Source: Actinoplanes sp. L3-i22
GTDB lineage: Bacteria > Actinomycetota > Actinomycetes > Mycobacteriales > Micromonosporaceae
Direction: 5' to 3'
DNA: 64,000 nt
Assembly (NCBI RefSeq): GCF_019704555.1
Contig: NZ_AP024745.1
Span: 10,074,001 to 10,138,000, forward strand
In this document: positions 25,908 through 33,665 of the stretch, piece after piece
Layout of the letters: every line of letters begins with the position of its first letter
Numbering within the stretch: the stretch's first letter is position 1
The notes under the pieces: model-generated
The model's database searches: none
What the model saw: only the letters and a program-made list of their open reading frames with translations
What the model was told of the DNA's origin: nothing
Made by a program: the position numbers and the translations under genes

Positions 25908-27036
25908 AGTCGTAGCCGGTCGGCAGAGTCGCGGCGACCAACCATCCCGTGCCGTCGCGTGGACCGGCCTGGAGCGTGCCGCCCAGGGCCTCCACCCGCT
26001 CACGCATGCCGATCAGACCGTATCCCCCGCGGCGGCTCGATCGCCCGCCCGGCGGCCCGTCATCCGCGATCCGCACATGCACGCCGCCGTCGCCGTCCTC
26101 GCTGACCGAGACGGTCACCTCGCGTGCCTGCGGCGCGTGCTGGGCGATGTTCGTCAGCGACTCCTGCACCACCCGGTGCACCGTGCCCGCCACCTCCGGC
26201 GGCCAGGCGCCAACCGCCTCCGGCAGGTCGAGCCGCACCGGCGGCCCATGCCGCTCGAACCGTTGAACCAGCGCACGCACCTGCTCCGGCGCCGGCCGCC
26301 GGGACATCCCGTCGCCGTCGTCACGGAGCAGCCCGACCACTCGCCGGATCGCGTTCAGCGCCTCCGACCCGGCGCTCTCGATCTCCGCCAGTGAACCGTC
26401 CAACTCCTCGGGCCGGGTCCGCGCCAGGATCCGCGCGCTCTCGGCCTGCAGCACCAGGCCGGTCAGGTGATGAGCCGCCATGTCGTGCAGCTCGCGGGCC
26501 AGTTGCAGGCGCTCCTCACTGCGTACCCTCGCCTCGGTCTCTTTCCTGGTGGCATCCGCCAACCGCAGGGCCAGGCCGGTCGCGACCGCGCCGGCGAAGC
26601 CGAACGCGTTCAGCGCGGCCACCACGTTGACCTCGCCGCCCACCGGCTGGCTGGCCAGGAAGACCACCACGACCAGGGTCAGGGCACCGGCGGTGACGGC
26701 GGCGGCTTTCGAATACGCACCCCGGCGCACCACCATCCCGACCAGCACCGCGAGCGCGAGAATGCCGGCCGGACCGGGCTCGCGTGGCAGCCCCGCGAGG
26801 TTAGCGACCAGGACCGCGCCCATCGCCAGCACCAGGCCGAGGGTGGCCGCCGCGACCGGTTTCCGCCGCCGCGCCAGCGCGATCGCGCCCAGGCACAGGC
26901 CCATCGCGGCGCCGAACAGCCAATACCACCCACCCCAGCTGGTCGCGATCGCCGCAGCGGTCAGCACCACCGCGGTCACCACCGCGGCGGCAAGTCCGAG
27001 CTCGGTGAGCCGTCTGCGCATCTCCACAGCGGACAC
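25906..27036 (-). CDS. Sensor histidine kinase, HisKA_3 (NarX/DesK-like) family
   Basis: A 376-residue kinase with about five to six N-terminal membrane helices (residues 10-165), a short coiled linker, and the HisKA_3 box LQLARELHDMAAHHLTGLV with the phospho-acceptor His. The HATPase domain has the N-box VVQESLTNIAQHA, and the G-boxes ADDGPP and GGYGLIGMRERV. Phosphoryl transfer to the NarL-type regulator at 25009 is expected. The stimulus is probably envelope or membrane state because there is no extracellular sensor domain. The start codon is unsure: GTG 27036, GTG 27027 or ATG 27021. It is divergent from the ABC-2 exporter genes, 98 bases away. Confidence 0.9.
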   Translation of the reverse strand: MSAVEMRRRLTELGLAAAVVTAVVLTAAAIATSWGGWYWLFGAAMGLCLGAIALARRRKPVAAATLGLVLAMGAVLVANLAGLPREPGPAGILALAVLVGMVVRRGAYSKAAAVTAGALTLVVVVFLASQPVGGEVNVVAALNAFGFAGAVATGLALRLADATRKETEARVRSEERLQLARELHDMAAHHLTGLVLQAESARILARTRPEELDGSLAEIESAGSEALNAIRRVVGLLRDDGDGMSRRPAPEQVRALVQRFERHGPPVRLDLPEAVGAWPPEVAGTVHRVVQESLTNIAQHAPQAREVTVSVSEDGDGGVHVRIADDGPPGGRSSRRGGYGLIGMRERVEALGGTLQAGPRDGTGWLVAATLPTGYD

Positions 27037-27134
27037 GGTACGTCGGCGCGGAGGCCGCCGTACCGGCCGAAAGTACTGCTCACCCCTTCTTTGGAAGGGT
27101 GTGCGCGGCCTCCCCGATCAGCACGATTATCGGC

Positions 27135-27854
27135 ATGTCCTCCTTGCTCAAGGCCACCGGCCTCACCAAGCGATACGGCAAGCACCTCGCCCTGACCGAC
27201 TGCGACCTCGACGTTCCGGCCGGCCGCGTGACCGGCCTGGTCGGGCCGAACGGCGCCGGCAAGTCCACTCTGCTGCAGCTCGCCTGCGGCCTGATCGAGC
27301 CCACCGCGGGCACGCTGGAGGTGCTCGGCGGCCGGCCCGGCGCGACCGCCGCCCACCTGGCCCGGGTCGGCTTCGTCGCGCAGGACACCCCGGTCTATGC
27401 CTCTCTTACTGTCGAGGAGCACCTGCGCCTCGGCGCCCGCCTCAATCCCCGCTGGGATGCCGGCCTCGCGCGCCGCCGGGTGGAGCGTTCCGGCCTGCGC
27501 CCGGGGCAGAAGGCCGGTCGCCTCTCCGGCGGCCAGCGCGCCCAGCTCGCGCTGACGCTGGCCGTCGCCAAGCGTCCCGAGCTGCTGATCCTCGACGAGC
27601 CGGCGGCCGCGCTCGATCCGCTCGCACGGGACGCGTTCCTGCGTGACCTGCTGGAGTCGGTGGCGGAGCTGGGCGCGTCCGCGGTGCTCTCGTCACACCT
27701 GCTCGGCGATGTCGAGCGGGTCTGTGACCACCTGATCGTCCTGGCCGGTGGCCGGGTCCGGGTGGCCGGCGACGTCGACGCCCTGGTCACCGGGTCGACC
27801 TCGCTCGAGACCCTGGTGCTCGACCACCTGAAGCGGGCGGAGGCGATCCGATGA
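27135..27854 (+). CDS. ABC-2-type exporter ATP-binding protein
   Basis: A 239-residue CcmA/DrrA-like ATPase: Walker A GPNGAGKST, Q-loop FVAQDTPVY, signature LSGGQRAQ, Walker B LLILDEPAAALD, and switch region LSSHLLGDVERVCD. In the switch SSH the His is present. It powers the downstream membrane protein, whose start overlaps its stop by ATGA (27851-27854). ATG 27135 places the usual MSSLLKATGLTKRYG at the N-terminus; an earlier in-frame GTG lacks family similarity. The gene faces a histidine kinase/response regulator pair, the common arrangement for antibiotic- or peptide-sensing exporters. Confidence 0.92.
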   Translation: MSSLLKATGLTKRYGKHLALTDCDLDVPAGRVTGLVGPNGAGKSTLLQLACGLIEPTAGTLEVLGGRPGATAAHLARVGFVAQDTPVYASLTVEEHLRLGARLNPRWDAGLARRRVERSGLRPGQKAGRLSGGQRAQLALTLAVAKRPELLILDEPAAALDPLARDAFLRDLLESVAELGASAVLSSHLLGDVERVCDHLIVLAGGRVRVAGDVDALVTGSTSLETLVLDHLKRAEAIR

Positions 27855-28792
27855 TCTGGCTGAGCTGGCGACAGTTCCGCGCCCAGGCCCTCGTCGCGGC
27901 CGTCGCGCTGATCCTCCTCCTGGGCTATCTGGTGATGCTCGGCCGGCAGATCCGGGACGGCGACTACTCCGGCGCCGAGCTGCGGGAGCATTTCCAGGGC
28001 CGGGTCTATCTGCTGGACGCGGTGCCGCTGCTGACACCCGCGCTGATCGGGCTGTTCTGGGGCGCCCCGCTGGTCGCCCGGGAGTTGGAGACCGGCACGC
28101 ATCGCCTGGCGTGGAACCAGAGCGTCACCCGACGCCGCTGGCTGGCCGTCAAGCTGTTGCTCGTCGGGTTCGCCGCGCTGGTCGCCGGGGCGCTGGTGAG
28201 CGCGTCGCTGACGTGGGCGGCCAGTCCGCTCGATCAGTTCACGGGAGACCGATTTTCCACGATCTTCTTCGGTACGCGGAATCTCGCGCCCGCGGCGTAC
28301 GGGATCTTCGCTCTGGTCCTGGGGGTGGTCGTCGGTCTTCTGATCCGGCGGACGGTTCCTGCCATGGCCCTCACCCTGCTGGTCCTCGTGGTGACACAAA
28401 CCCTGACGCCGAATCTGGTCCGCCCCCACCTGTTGCCTGCCGAGCACATGTCCGCGCCGGTCACCGCCGAGGTGGTGCGGAATCTGAGCTTCCTCGGGCA
28501 GCAGCCGGAGATCTCCGGGCTGAAGGTGCCCGGCGCCTGGGTGATCAGCACGAGCGAGCTACGGACCGCCGACGGCTTGCGGGTCGGGGCGGACGCCTAC
28601 GGCAAGTGCGTGGCGGGCTCGTTCGACAAGGCGGCGGACTGCCTGGGCGCGCTGAACCTGCACGTCGACGTCGACTATCAGCCGACGGGTCGCTATTGGA
28701 CGTTCCAATGGCTGGAGTCCGGCCTCTATCTGGGCCTGGCGCTGCTGCTGGCGGCGCTCGGCCTGTGGCGAATCCGTCGGGCGGCGCACTGA
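27851..28792 (+). CDS. ABC-2-type exporter permease
   Basis: A 313-residue membrane protein with six hydrophobic helices: LVAAVALILLLGYLVML, a helix near residue 70, about 105-130, 150-172, 180-195 and a C-terminal YLGLALLLAALGLW. A large extracytoplasmic loop of about 85 residues with two Cys (KCVAG...DCLGA) lies before the last helix. The pattern RELETGTHRLAWNQSVTRRRW is typical of actinobacterial ABC-2 permeases. It is translationally coupled to the ATPase gene and closed by a 10-bp stem terminator. The exported compound is unknown. Confidence 0.88.
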   Translation: MIWLSWRQFRAQALVAAVALILLLGYLVMLGRQIRDGDYSGAELREHFQGRVYLLDAVPLLTPALIGLFWGAPLVARELETGTHRLAWNQSVTRRRWLAVKLLLVGFAALVAGALVSASLTWAASPLDQFTGDRFSTIFFGTRNLAPAAYGIFALVLGVVVGLLIRRTVPAMALTLLVLVVTQTLTPNLVRPHLLPAEHMSAPVTAEVVRNLSFLGQQPEISGLKVPGAWVISTSELRTADGLRVGADAYGKCVAGSFDKAADCLGALNLHVDVDYQPTGRYWTFQWLESGLYLGLALLLAALGLWRIRRAAH

Positions 28793-28824
28793 CCGAAAGA
28801 GCACACCCGGAAACGCGCACTCGA

Positions 28825-28851
28825 GGGCGCGCACGTCAGCAGTGCGCGCCC
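28825..28851 (+). terminator. Terminator of the ABC-2 exporter operon
   Basis: Perfect 10-bp inverted repeat GGGCGCGCAC / GTGCGCGCCC with a 7-base loop, 33 bases after the permease stop. Confidence 0.75.
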
Positions 28852-28902
28852 GCAAGACACGCAGGAAAGCAGTTGCCCGGCCCGCGCACGAGGCGCGGAC
28901 CG

Positions 28903-29021
28903 GGCCGGGCCGGGGATCAGGCCGGGCCGGGGATCAGGCCGGGCCGGGGATCAGGCCGGGCCGGGGATCAGGCCGGGCCGGGGATCAGGCCGGGCCGGGG
29001 ATCAGGCCGGGCCGGGGATCA
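28903..29021. repeat. Seven perfect 17-bp tandem repeats ending in a stop codon
   Basis: Seven identical head-to-tail copies of GGCCGGGCCGGGGATCA (starts 28903, 28920, 28937, 28954, 28971, 28988, 29005). The last copy contains the TGA stop of the DUF916 gene (29019-29021), so each unit reads GCC-TGA in the gene's direction. Perfect identity suggests recent expansion. The gap from 28793 holds only this array and the terminator. Confidence 0.9.
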
Positions 29022-30119
29022 GGCCTTCTCGGCCGATTCGAGGGAGGAGGAGTCGTGGGAATCATCGGACGACGGGGACGGCGCCTGCTCGGCCTTTTCC
29101 TTCAGGGCCTGCTCGACCGCCTCCGCAATGCGGGTCTCCTCGCGGGACTTGCGGCGCCTCTTGTTGCGGCGCAGCAGCCAGATGAGCGCGATCACGGCCG
29201 CGATCAGGACGATCAGCAGCACCGTCAGCGTCCACGGCAACGCCCACACGTGGGTGGTCGCGGAGACCGTGGCGAGGGCTGTCGTGGAGCCGGAGTCGTC
29301 GGTGACCAGCGGGGTCAGCGTGGCGGTCGCGGTGAGCAGGACGGCCGGGGCCACGCCGTGCACCGGCACGGACACCTTCCAGCTCTCGCCGGGCAGCAGC
29401 TCCGGGGGCGCGGCGATCGCGCTCGCGTCGGTGCGCAGCCAGCCGAACGGGCCGGAGATCGACACGGCCTGCTTCGCGGACTCGACCGCGTTGCCGGTGT
29501 TGTGGATCGTGTAGGTGACCGCCGCGTCGCCCTTGGCGAAGGCCGCGCCGGACCAGTCGACCTTGAGGTCCTCGACGGCGAGCGCGGGCACGAGGTCGCC
29601 GCCGACCCGCAGCTTTATCTTGATGCCGAGGCGGCGCTCGACGTTGACCTGCGCGGTCGCGTCGGGCGCGGTCAGCGAGGTGACGATGCCGCCGACGTAG
29701 TCACCGGGCGTCGCGTTGGCCGGGACGGTGACCTTGAACGGCACCTCGACGACCTTGCCGGCCGGGACGGTGACCGCGGCGGTGTCCGCCGTGACCCAGA
29801 CGCCGATGCCCTTCGACTGCTTGTCCCGGGCGAGCAGGTCGAGCTGCCCGGCCGAGGTGGTGAGCCCGTCCGCGGCGTAGACCTCGAGCTTGAGCGGGGT
29901 GGTCCCCTTGTTCGCGACGACCAGGCCGTCCTCCGCCGAGCCGCCCGGGTTCACGGAGTAGCTGAAGCTGGAGCGGTCGTTGCCGTACGTGTTGGAGGCG
30001 GTCCGGACCGCCCAGGTGACGTCGTTGCCCTCGGCCAGGGCGGGAGTGGCGTTGAAGCCGACGACCGCGGACGCGGCTACCAGGAAAGCGGTGGCCCGCC
30101 CGGCGAGACTGAGACGCAT
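29019..30119 (-). CDS. DUF916/WxL-interacting-protein-like membrane protein
   Basis: A 366-residue surface protein. Signal peptide 1-29 (PALA-EG). Residues about 30-150 form a β-domain with FSYSVNPGGSAEDGLVVANKG and LKLEVYAADG, matching the DUF916 (WxL protein peptidoglycan-binding) family, followed by a second immunoglobulin-like domain (about 155-290). Then one membrane helix (LTVLLIVLIAAVIALIWLL), a basic stop-transfer RRNKRRRK and an acidic Ser-rich tail inside the cell. In Firmicutes such proteins bind WxL-domain partners and the wall. Here it follows, 78 bases downstream, a phosphatase with a WxL-like C-terminus, so it is probably that enzyme's anchor. ATG 30119 has GAGGA 7 bases upstream. 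The stop lies in a 17-bp repeat array. Confidence 0.88.
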   Translation of the reverse strand: MRLSLAGRATAFLVAASAVVGFNATPALAEGNDVTWAVRTASNTYGNDRSSFSYSVNPGGSAEDGLVVANKGTTPLKLEVYAADGLTTSAGQLDLLARDKQSKGIGVWVTADTAAVTVPAGKVVEVPFKVTVPANATPGDYVGGIVTSLTAPDATAQVNVERRLGIKIKLRVGGDLVPALAVEDLKVDWSGAAFAKGDAAVTYTIHNTGNAVESAKQAVSISGPFGWLRTDASAIAAPPELLPGESWKVSVPVHGVAPAVLLTATATLTPLVTDDSGSTTALATVSATTHVWALPWTLTVLLIVLIAAVIALIWLLRRNKRRRKSREETRIAEAVEQALKEKAEQAPSPSSDDSHDSSSLESAEKA

Positions 30120-30147
30120 GTCAAATTCCTCGAGGGGGTACGGCGGA

Positions 30148-30177
30148 GCGGGCACCGCTTCGAAAAGCGGCGCCCGC
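30148..30177 (-). promoter_or_regulatory. Intercistronic hairpin between phosphatase and DUF916 genes
   Basis: 13-bp stem GCGGGCACCGCTT / AAGCGGCGCCCGC (one G-U pair) with a 4-base loop in the 78-base gap. It has no T-run. It may stabilise the phosphatase transcript or reduce downstream expression, giving more enzyme than anchor. Confidence 0.5.
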
Positions 30178-30197
30178 CCCAACTTCCGGTCGAACGA

Positions 30198-32159
30198 TCA
30201 GCTGCTCAGCGCGGTGATCGTCAGGGTGGTGCGGTAGTTGCCCTTGTCGACGCTGTCCGGGACCTTGAAGTTCAGGGACGCCCCGAGCGTCGCCGAGCCA
30301 CGGAGGTGGCCCTGCGCGGCCGAACCCAGCACGCTGGACTCGGCGAGACCCTTGCCGTTGTCGACACCGTTCGCGACAGCGGGGCCGGGGTTCGCGCCGG
30401 CACCGGAGGACACCAGGTACGGCGTCCAGCCCAGAGCCGAGCCGGCGATGGTCTTGTCGGCGTCCTTGAAGTCGCCCACGTTGGCCGAGATCGACCACGG
30501 GGAGAGGGTGCGCCGGCTGTCCGTCACCTTGATCGGGTTGAGCTTGCCGTCCGCGGAGAGGTTGTACGCCGCGTCCTCGGTGGCGGTGCCCAGGTCGACG
30601 AGGCCGTTCTGACCGTCGATCGTCCAGCCGAACTCGCCCGGCGCCAGCGTCGGGACGTTCACCTGGATGTCCTGGTTGTCACCGTGGTACGGGTGCACCG
30701 TCACCTTGTCGACGACCGTGCCCACGGCCTTGTCCGAGCCGTTGGTGCACGAGCTGCCCAGCTCCACCGCGGCGTTCGGGGCGGCGCAGGTGCCGCTCCG
30801 GACGTCCGCGACGACCAGCTTGTCGTTGCGGACCTGGACCTTGACGTACGACCGCACGTGCTCCTGGTTCTGCACGGAGTTGTACCAGTAGTTCTCCGGC
30901 TTCAGCGGGTCGGCGCCGTTGCCCGCGCCGCTGGTGCCGCTGGAGTCCGGAGCGGTGATGTCGTAGTACTTGGAACCCGAGGCCGAGTTCGCGGTCACGT
31001 ACAGCACACCGCCGGGGCCGGCGAACACGTCGGCCTGGCCGGGCTGCTCGGTCGGGTCGGCCTTCTGGCCGTTCTTGATCAGGTAGCTGCGGGTGTACAC
31101 ATGGTCGTGGCCCTGCAGAACCAGGTCGACACCGAGCTTCGAGAAGGTCGTCGGGAAGTCCACCCGGCGAACCTTGTTGTCCGCGTCCTTGGCGTGCGCC
31201 GCGGCCGAGTAGATCGAGTGGTGGTAGACCAGCACGGTCCACTTCGCGTCGCCGCCGTGCTTGTTGACGACGTCGGTCACGTACGCGACGTGCGCCGCGT
31301 CGCCGCCACCCTTGGTGCTGTCGTAGGAGTTGCTGTTCAGGTCGATGAACAGCGTGTCCTTGTAGATGTACCAGTAGTCGCCGCCGGACGTGGTGGCGCC
31401 GGAGCTGTCGGCGTAGTAGGCCGCCGACCGGTCGGTGTTCGGGGTGTACAGGTGCTGCTCGTACGCCTTGCCACCGACGTCGTGGTTACCGATGGTCGCG
31501 GCCCACGGGTACTGACGCAGCTTGTCGGACGCCAGGAAGGCGTTCCACTGCGACTCCGTGTTCGCGGTCTCGACCTGGTCGCCACCGGAGACCAGCAGCT
31601 CGGCGTTGGGGTTCGCGGTGGTCGACACGGCCAGCGTGTCCTCCCAGCCGGCCTGGTCCTTCGCCACGTTGCCGGAGGCCCCGATCTGCGGGTCGCCGTA
31701 GAACAGGAAGTCGTAGTCGCCCTCGAAGTTCTGCGTCTTGAACTCGTACGTCGACGACCAGGCACCGACGGCGCCCACCCGGTACGTGTACGCGGTGTTC
31801 TCCTGCAGACCCGACACGGTCGCGTGCCGGTTGTACCCACCGCTGGTGGCGATGTTGGCCGCACCGGCCGCGGCGAAGGTCACGGCGTTCGCCGGGAAAT
31901 CGCCGTTGACCAGGGAGGCGGTCGGGGCGACCTGGACCTGCTGCGCGGTGTCCACGCTGGAGTACCAGGTCACGATGCGCTGCGCCTCGTTGGCGCCCAC
32001 ACCGAGGATGATCGCGGAGACGGAGCTGTCCGCCGCGACCGCAGGGGTGACAAGACCGCTGCCGAGGGCGACGGCCATGCCGAGGAAGACCGCGGTGGCC
32101 CCTGCGGCCACGCGGTTCCGAGCAAGCCCGGAAGCCTGCTTCGAGTGATTGGTTCTCAT
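30198..32159 (-). CDS. Secreted metallophosphoesterase with WxL-like C-terminal domain
   Basis: A 653-residue exported enzyme. Signal peptide 1-43 (AVA-AD); purple-acid-phosphatase-type fibronectin domain about 45-140; calcineurin-like phosphoesterase about 148-430 with the metal motifs GDPQIG (D156, Q158), GGDQVE (D194), GNHD (N225, H226), VYHHS (H313/314) and GHDHVYTR (H351, H353). Residue 158 is Gln where many members have His. Residues about 510-653 are a β-domain ending GNYRTTLTITAL, matching the C-terminus of the PstS-like protein at 21806. It probably releases phosphate from organic esters outside the cell. A PHO-box-like sequence lies about 80-100 bases upstream. The next gene encodes a DUF916 protein, the likely surface partner. 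Confidence 0.9.
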   Translation of the reverse strand: MRTNHSKQASGLARNRVAAGATAVFLGMAVALGSGLVTPAVAADSSVSAIILGVGANEAQRIVTWYSSVDTAQQVQVAPTASLVNGDFPANAVTFAAAGAANIATSGGYNRHATVSGLQENTAYTYRVGAVGAWSSTYEFKTQNFEGDYDFLFYGDPQIGASGNVAKDQAGWEDTLAVSTTANPNAELLVSGGDQVETANTESQWNAFLASDKLRQYPWAATIGNHDVGGKAYEQHLYTPNTDRSAAYYADSSGATTSGGDYWYIYKDTLFIDLNSNSYDSTKGGGDAAHVAYVTDVVNKHGGDAKWTVLVYHHSIYSAAAHAKDADNKVRRVDFPTTFSKLGVDLVLQGHDHVYTRSYLIKNGQKADPTEQPGQADVFAGPGGVLYVTANSASGSKYYDITAPDSSGTSGAGNGADPLKPENYWYNSVQNQEHVRSYVKVQVRNDKLVVADVRSGTCAAPNAAVELGSSCTNGSDKAVGTVVDKVTVHPYHGDNQDIQVNVPTLAPGEFGWTIDGQNGLVDLGTATEDAAYNLSADGKLNPIKVTDSRRTLSPWSISANVGDFKDADKTIAGSALGWTPYLVSSGAGANPGPAVANGVDNGKGLAESSVLGSAAQGHLRGSATLGASLNFKVPDSVDKGNYRTTLTITALSS

Positions 32160-32238
32160 CGGTGTCCGTTCCTTGTTCCGGATGAGAGAGATGGCTTCCC
32201 GCTGAGAAAGTTCTGGGAAGCGAGATCAAGCTGGCCTC

Positions 32239-32269
32239 GCCGGATGAACCGGGAGTTAACAAGATCAAG
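32239..32269 (-). promoter_or_regulatory. Candidate PHO box and shared CTTGATCTTGTT motif before the phosphatase gene
   Basis: On the minus strand two adjacent 11-base units, GTTAACTCCCG and GTTCATCCGGC (32260-32239), match the Streptomyces PhoP unit G(G/T)TCAYYYR(G/C)G at 9 and 10 of 11 positions. Overlapping its upstream side is CTTGATCTTGTTAAC (32269-32255), repeated at one mismatch upstream of the HupE-like gene. Position, about 80-110 bases before the start, fits an activator site. Confidence 0.6.
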
Positions 32270-32296
32270 AGCGACGGTGGCACCCACCGGAAGACC

Positions 32297-33502
32297 TCAG
32301 CCCTGCGTGATCCGCTGCACGAACCAGATCAGCCCCATCACGGACACACCGGCCGAAATGATTCCGGTGGTCCACAGGCCGGCCCGGGGTGACCTACGTC
32401 GCAGGACGATGAGCAGCGGAAAGACCAGAGCGATGAGACTCAGTTGGACGGTCTCGATGCCCACGTTGAACACGAGCAGAGACCAGAGCAACGTCCAGGA
32501 GAACGCCTCGTCGATGCCGAGTGCCCCGGCGAAGCCGAGACCGTGCACCAGACCGAAGCAGAACACCACGCCGAGGCGGATCCACCCGGCCCGGTCGAGG
32601 CTGAAGTGCCCGCCGCCGCTCTCCAGGTCGGCGACGTGAACGCCGTGCTGCCGCAGCCGCCACAGGTGCCAGGCGGCGACGACGGCGATGGACAGCGCGA
32701 TGATCGGCTCCACGACCGCGGCCGGTGCGTCGACCAGACCCAGCGCGGCCAGCATGAACGTGACCGAGTGCGCCGCGGTGAACGCGGTGGCGGCCAGCAC
32801 GATCTCGCGCAGCCGTCGCGAGCCGGCGATCAGCGCCAGCAGGAACAGGATGTGGTCGATACCGGTCAGCAGATGCTCCGCGCCGAGCAGGAAGAACTCA
32901 CCGAACCGCTGCTCCCACGACTGCCCGGTGGAGAAGCTCGGCTGGCCGGTGTCGAGCGCGGCACTACCGGTGCGACCGTCCAGTTCGTACGTGACGATGG
33001 TTTTCGCGCCCTTGATGTAGGTCTCGCTGTCCGGAAAGAGCGCACTGCGCACCTCGTGCGCGTCCGAGGCCTTCGGGCAGGTCCAATCCAGGATCAGGGT
33101 GGCGTACGGGACGGCCTCCCGCACGCCCGTCGTGAAGTCCCCCACCGGCGACGCCACGCAGTCCACGCCCGCCGACCGCACGCCGAACCGCTCGGTGACG
33201 TAGCGGACCGCGGAGTCCCGGTGCGCGTTCAGCGCCGTGCCCATCGCCGCGTCGTCCTCGGCCTCGAACGCGTCCGTGCCGGCCCGGAACAGCGGGTCGT
33301 CCTTCTCGTAGTCCGCGGCCGAGACGATGAACAGGTCGTACTCCAGCTCTACCGAAGTCCGGACGTGACCCGCGTCTCCCGCGGTCACGTCGACGTAGAC
33401 GGTCGAGCTGAAGCCGTGGGCGAGCACCGGCCCGGCACTCAGGAGGACGGTCGCCGTGGCGGCGACCCCCAGGACGGCGGCGGCAATGACACGGCGCAAC
33501 AC
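32297..33502 (-). CDS. HupE/UreJ-family membrane protein with extracytoplasmic N-terminal domain
   Basis: A 401-residue protein. Signal peptide 1-28 (VLAHG), an extracytoplasmic domain of about 170 residues with two Cys, then six or seven helices beginning FFLLGAEHLLTGIDHILFLLALI. The H...GIDHILFLL and LVHGLGFAGAL motifs are those of the HupE/UreJ_2 family, whose classical members handle nickel. The His/Asp inside helices could bind metal. GTG 33502 is chosen because GAAGGAG lies 5 bases upstream. It precedes the metallophosphatase gene by 137 bases on the same strand and shares its promoter motif. Supplying or sensing metal for the exported phosphatase is inference. Confidence 0.85.
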   Translation of the reverse strand: MLRRVIAAAVLGVAATATVLLSAGPVLAHGFSSTVYVDVTAGDAGHVRTSVELEYDLFIVSAADYEKDDPLFRAGTDAFEAEDDAAMGTALNAHRDSAVRYVTERFGVRSAGVDCVASPVGDFTTGVREAVPYATLILDWTCPKASDAHEVRSALFPDSETYIKGAKTIVTYELDGRTGSAALDTGQPSFSTGQSWEQRFGEFFLLGAEHLLTGIDHILFLLALIAGSRRLREIVLAATAFTAAHSVTFMLAALGLVDAPAAVVEPIIALSIAVVAAWHLWRLRQHGVHVADLESGGGHFSLDRAGWIRLGVVFCFGLVHGLGFAGALGIDEAFSWTLLWSLLVFNVGIETVQLSLIALVFPLLIVLRRRSPRAGLWTTGIISAGVSVMGLIWFVQRITQG

Positions 33503-33544
33503 GGTGGCTCCTTCAGATATGGCCTGAGCACCGTGCACGCCGTC

Positions 33545-33560
33545 GGTGAACAAGATCAAG
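33545..33560 (-). promoter_or_regulatory. Promoter motif CTTGATCTTGTTCAC upstream of the HupE-like gene
   Basis: CTTGATCTTGTTCAC (33560-33546, minus strand) differs at one base from the sequence before the phosphatase gene and overlaps GTTCACC, the core of a PHO unit. It is about 43 bases before the GTG start. Only one good PHO unit is visible, so PhoP control is less certain here. Confidence 0.45.
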
Positions 33561-33665
33561 ACGGTAGGCGAACCGCTGGCGACAAGGTGTTCCCGCCCTC
33601 TTGAAAAGGCCCGGATCCGGTGTAGGAAGGGGCGTCACCACCCCCCACCACGAGGCAGATTCCCC

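Noticed and set aside
28903..29021. CRISPR array or iteron origin
   Set aside because: The 17-bp repeats are contiguous with no spacers, and no replication initiator gene is present.
28842..32639. A 1265-codon plus-strand open frame
   Set aside because: Antisense shadow of the DUF916 and phosphatase genes; it reads through the 17-bp repeat array and has no start signal.
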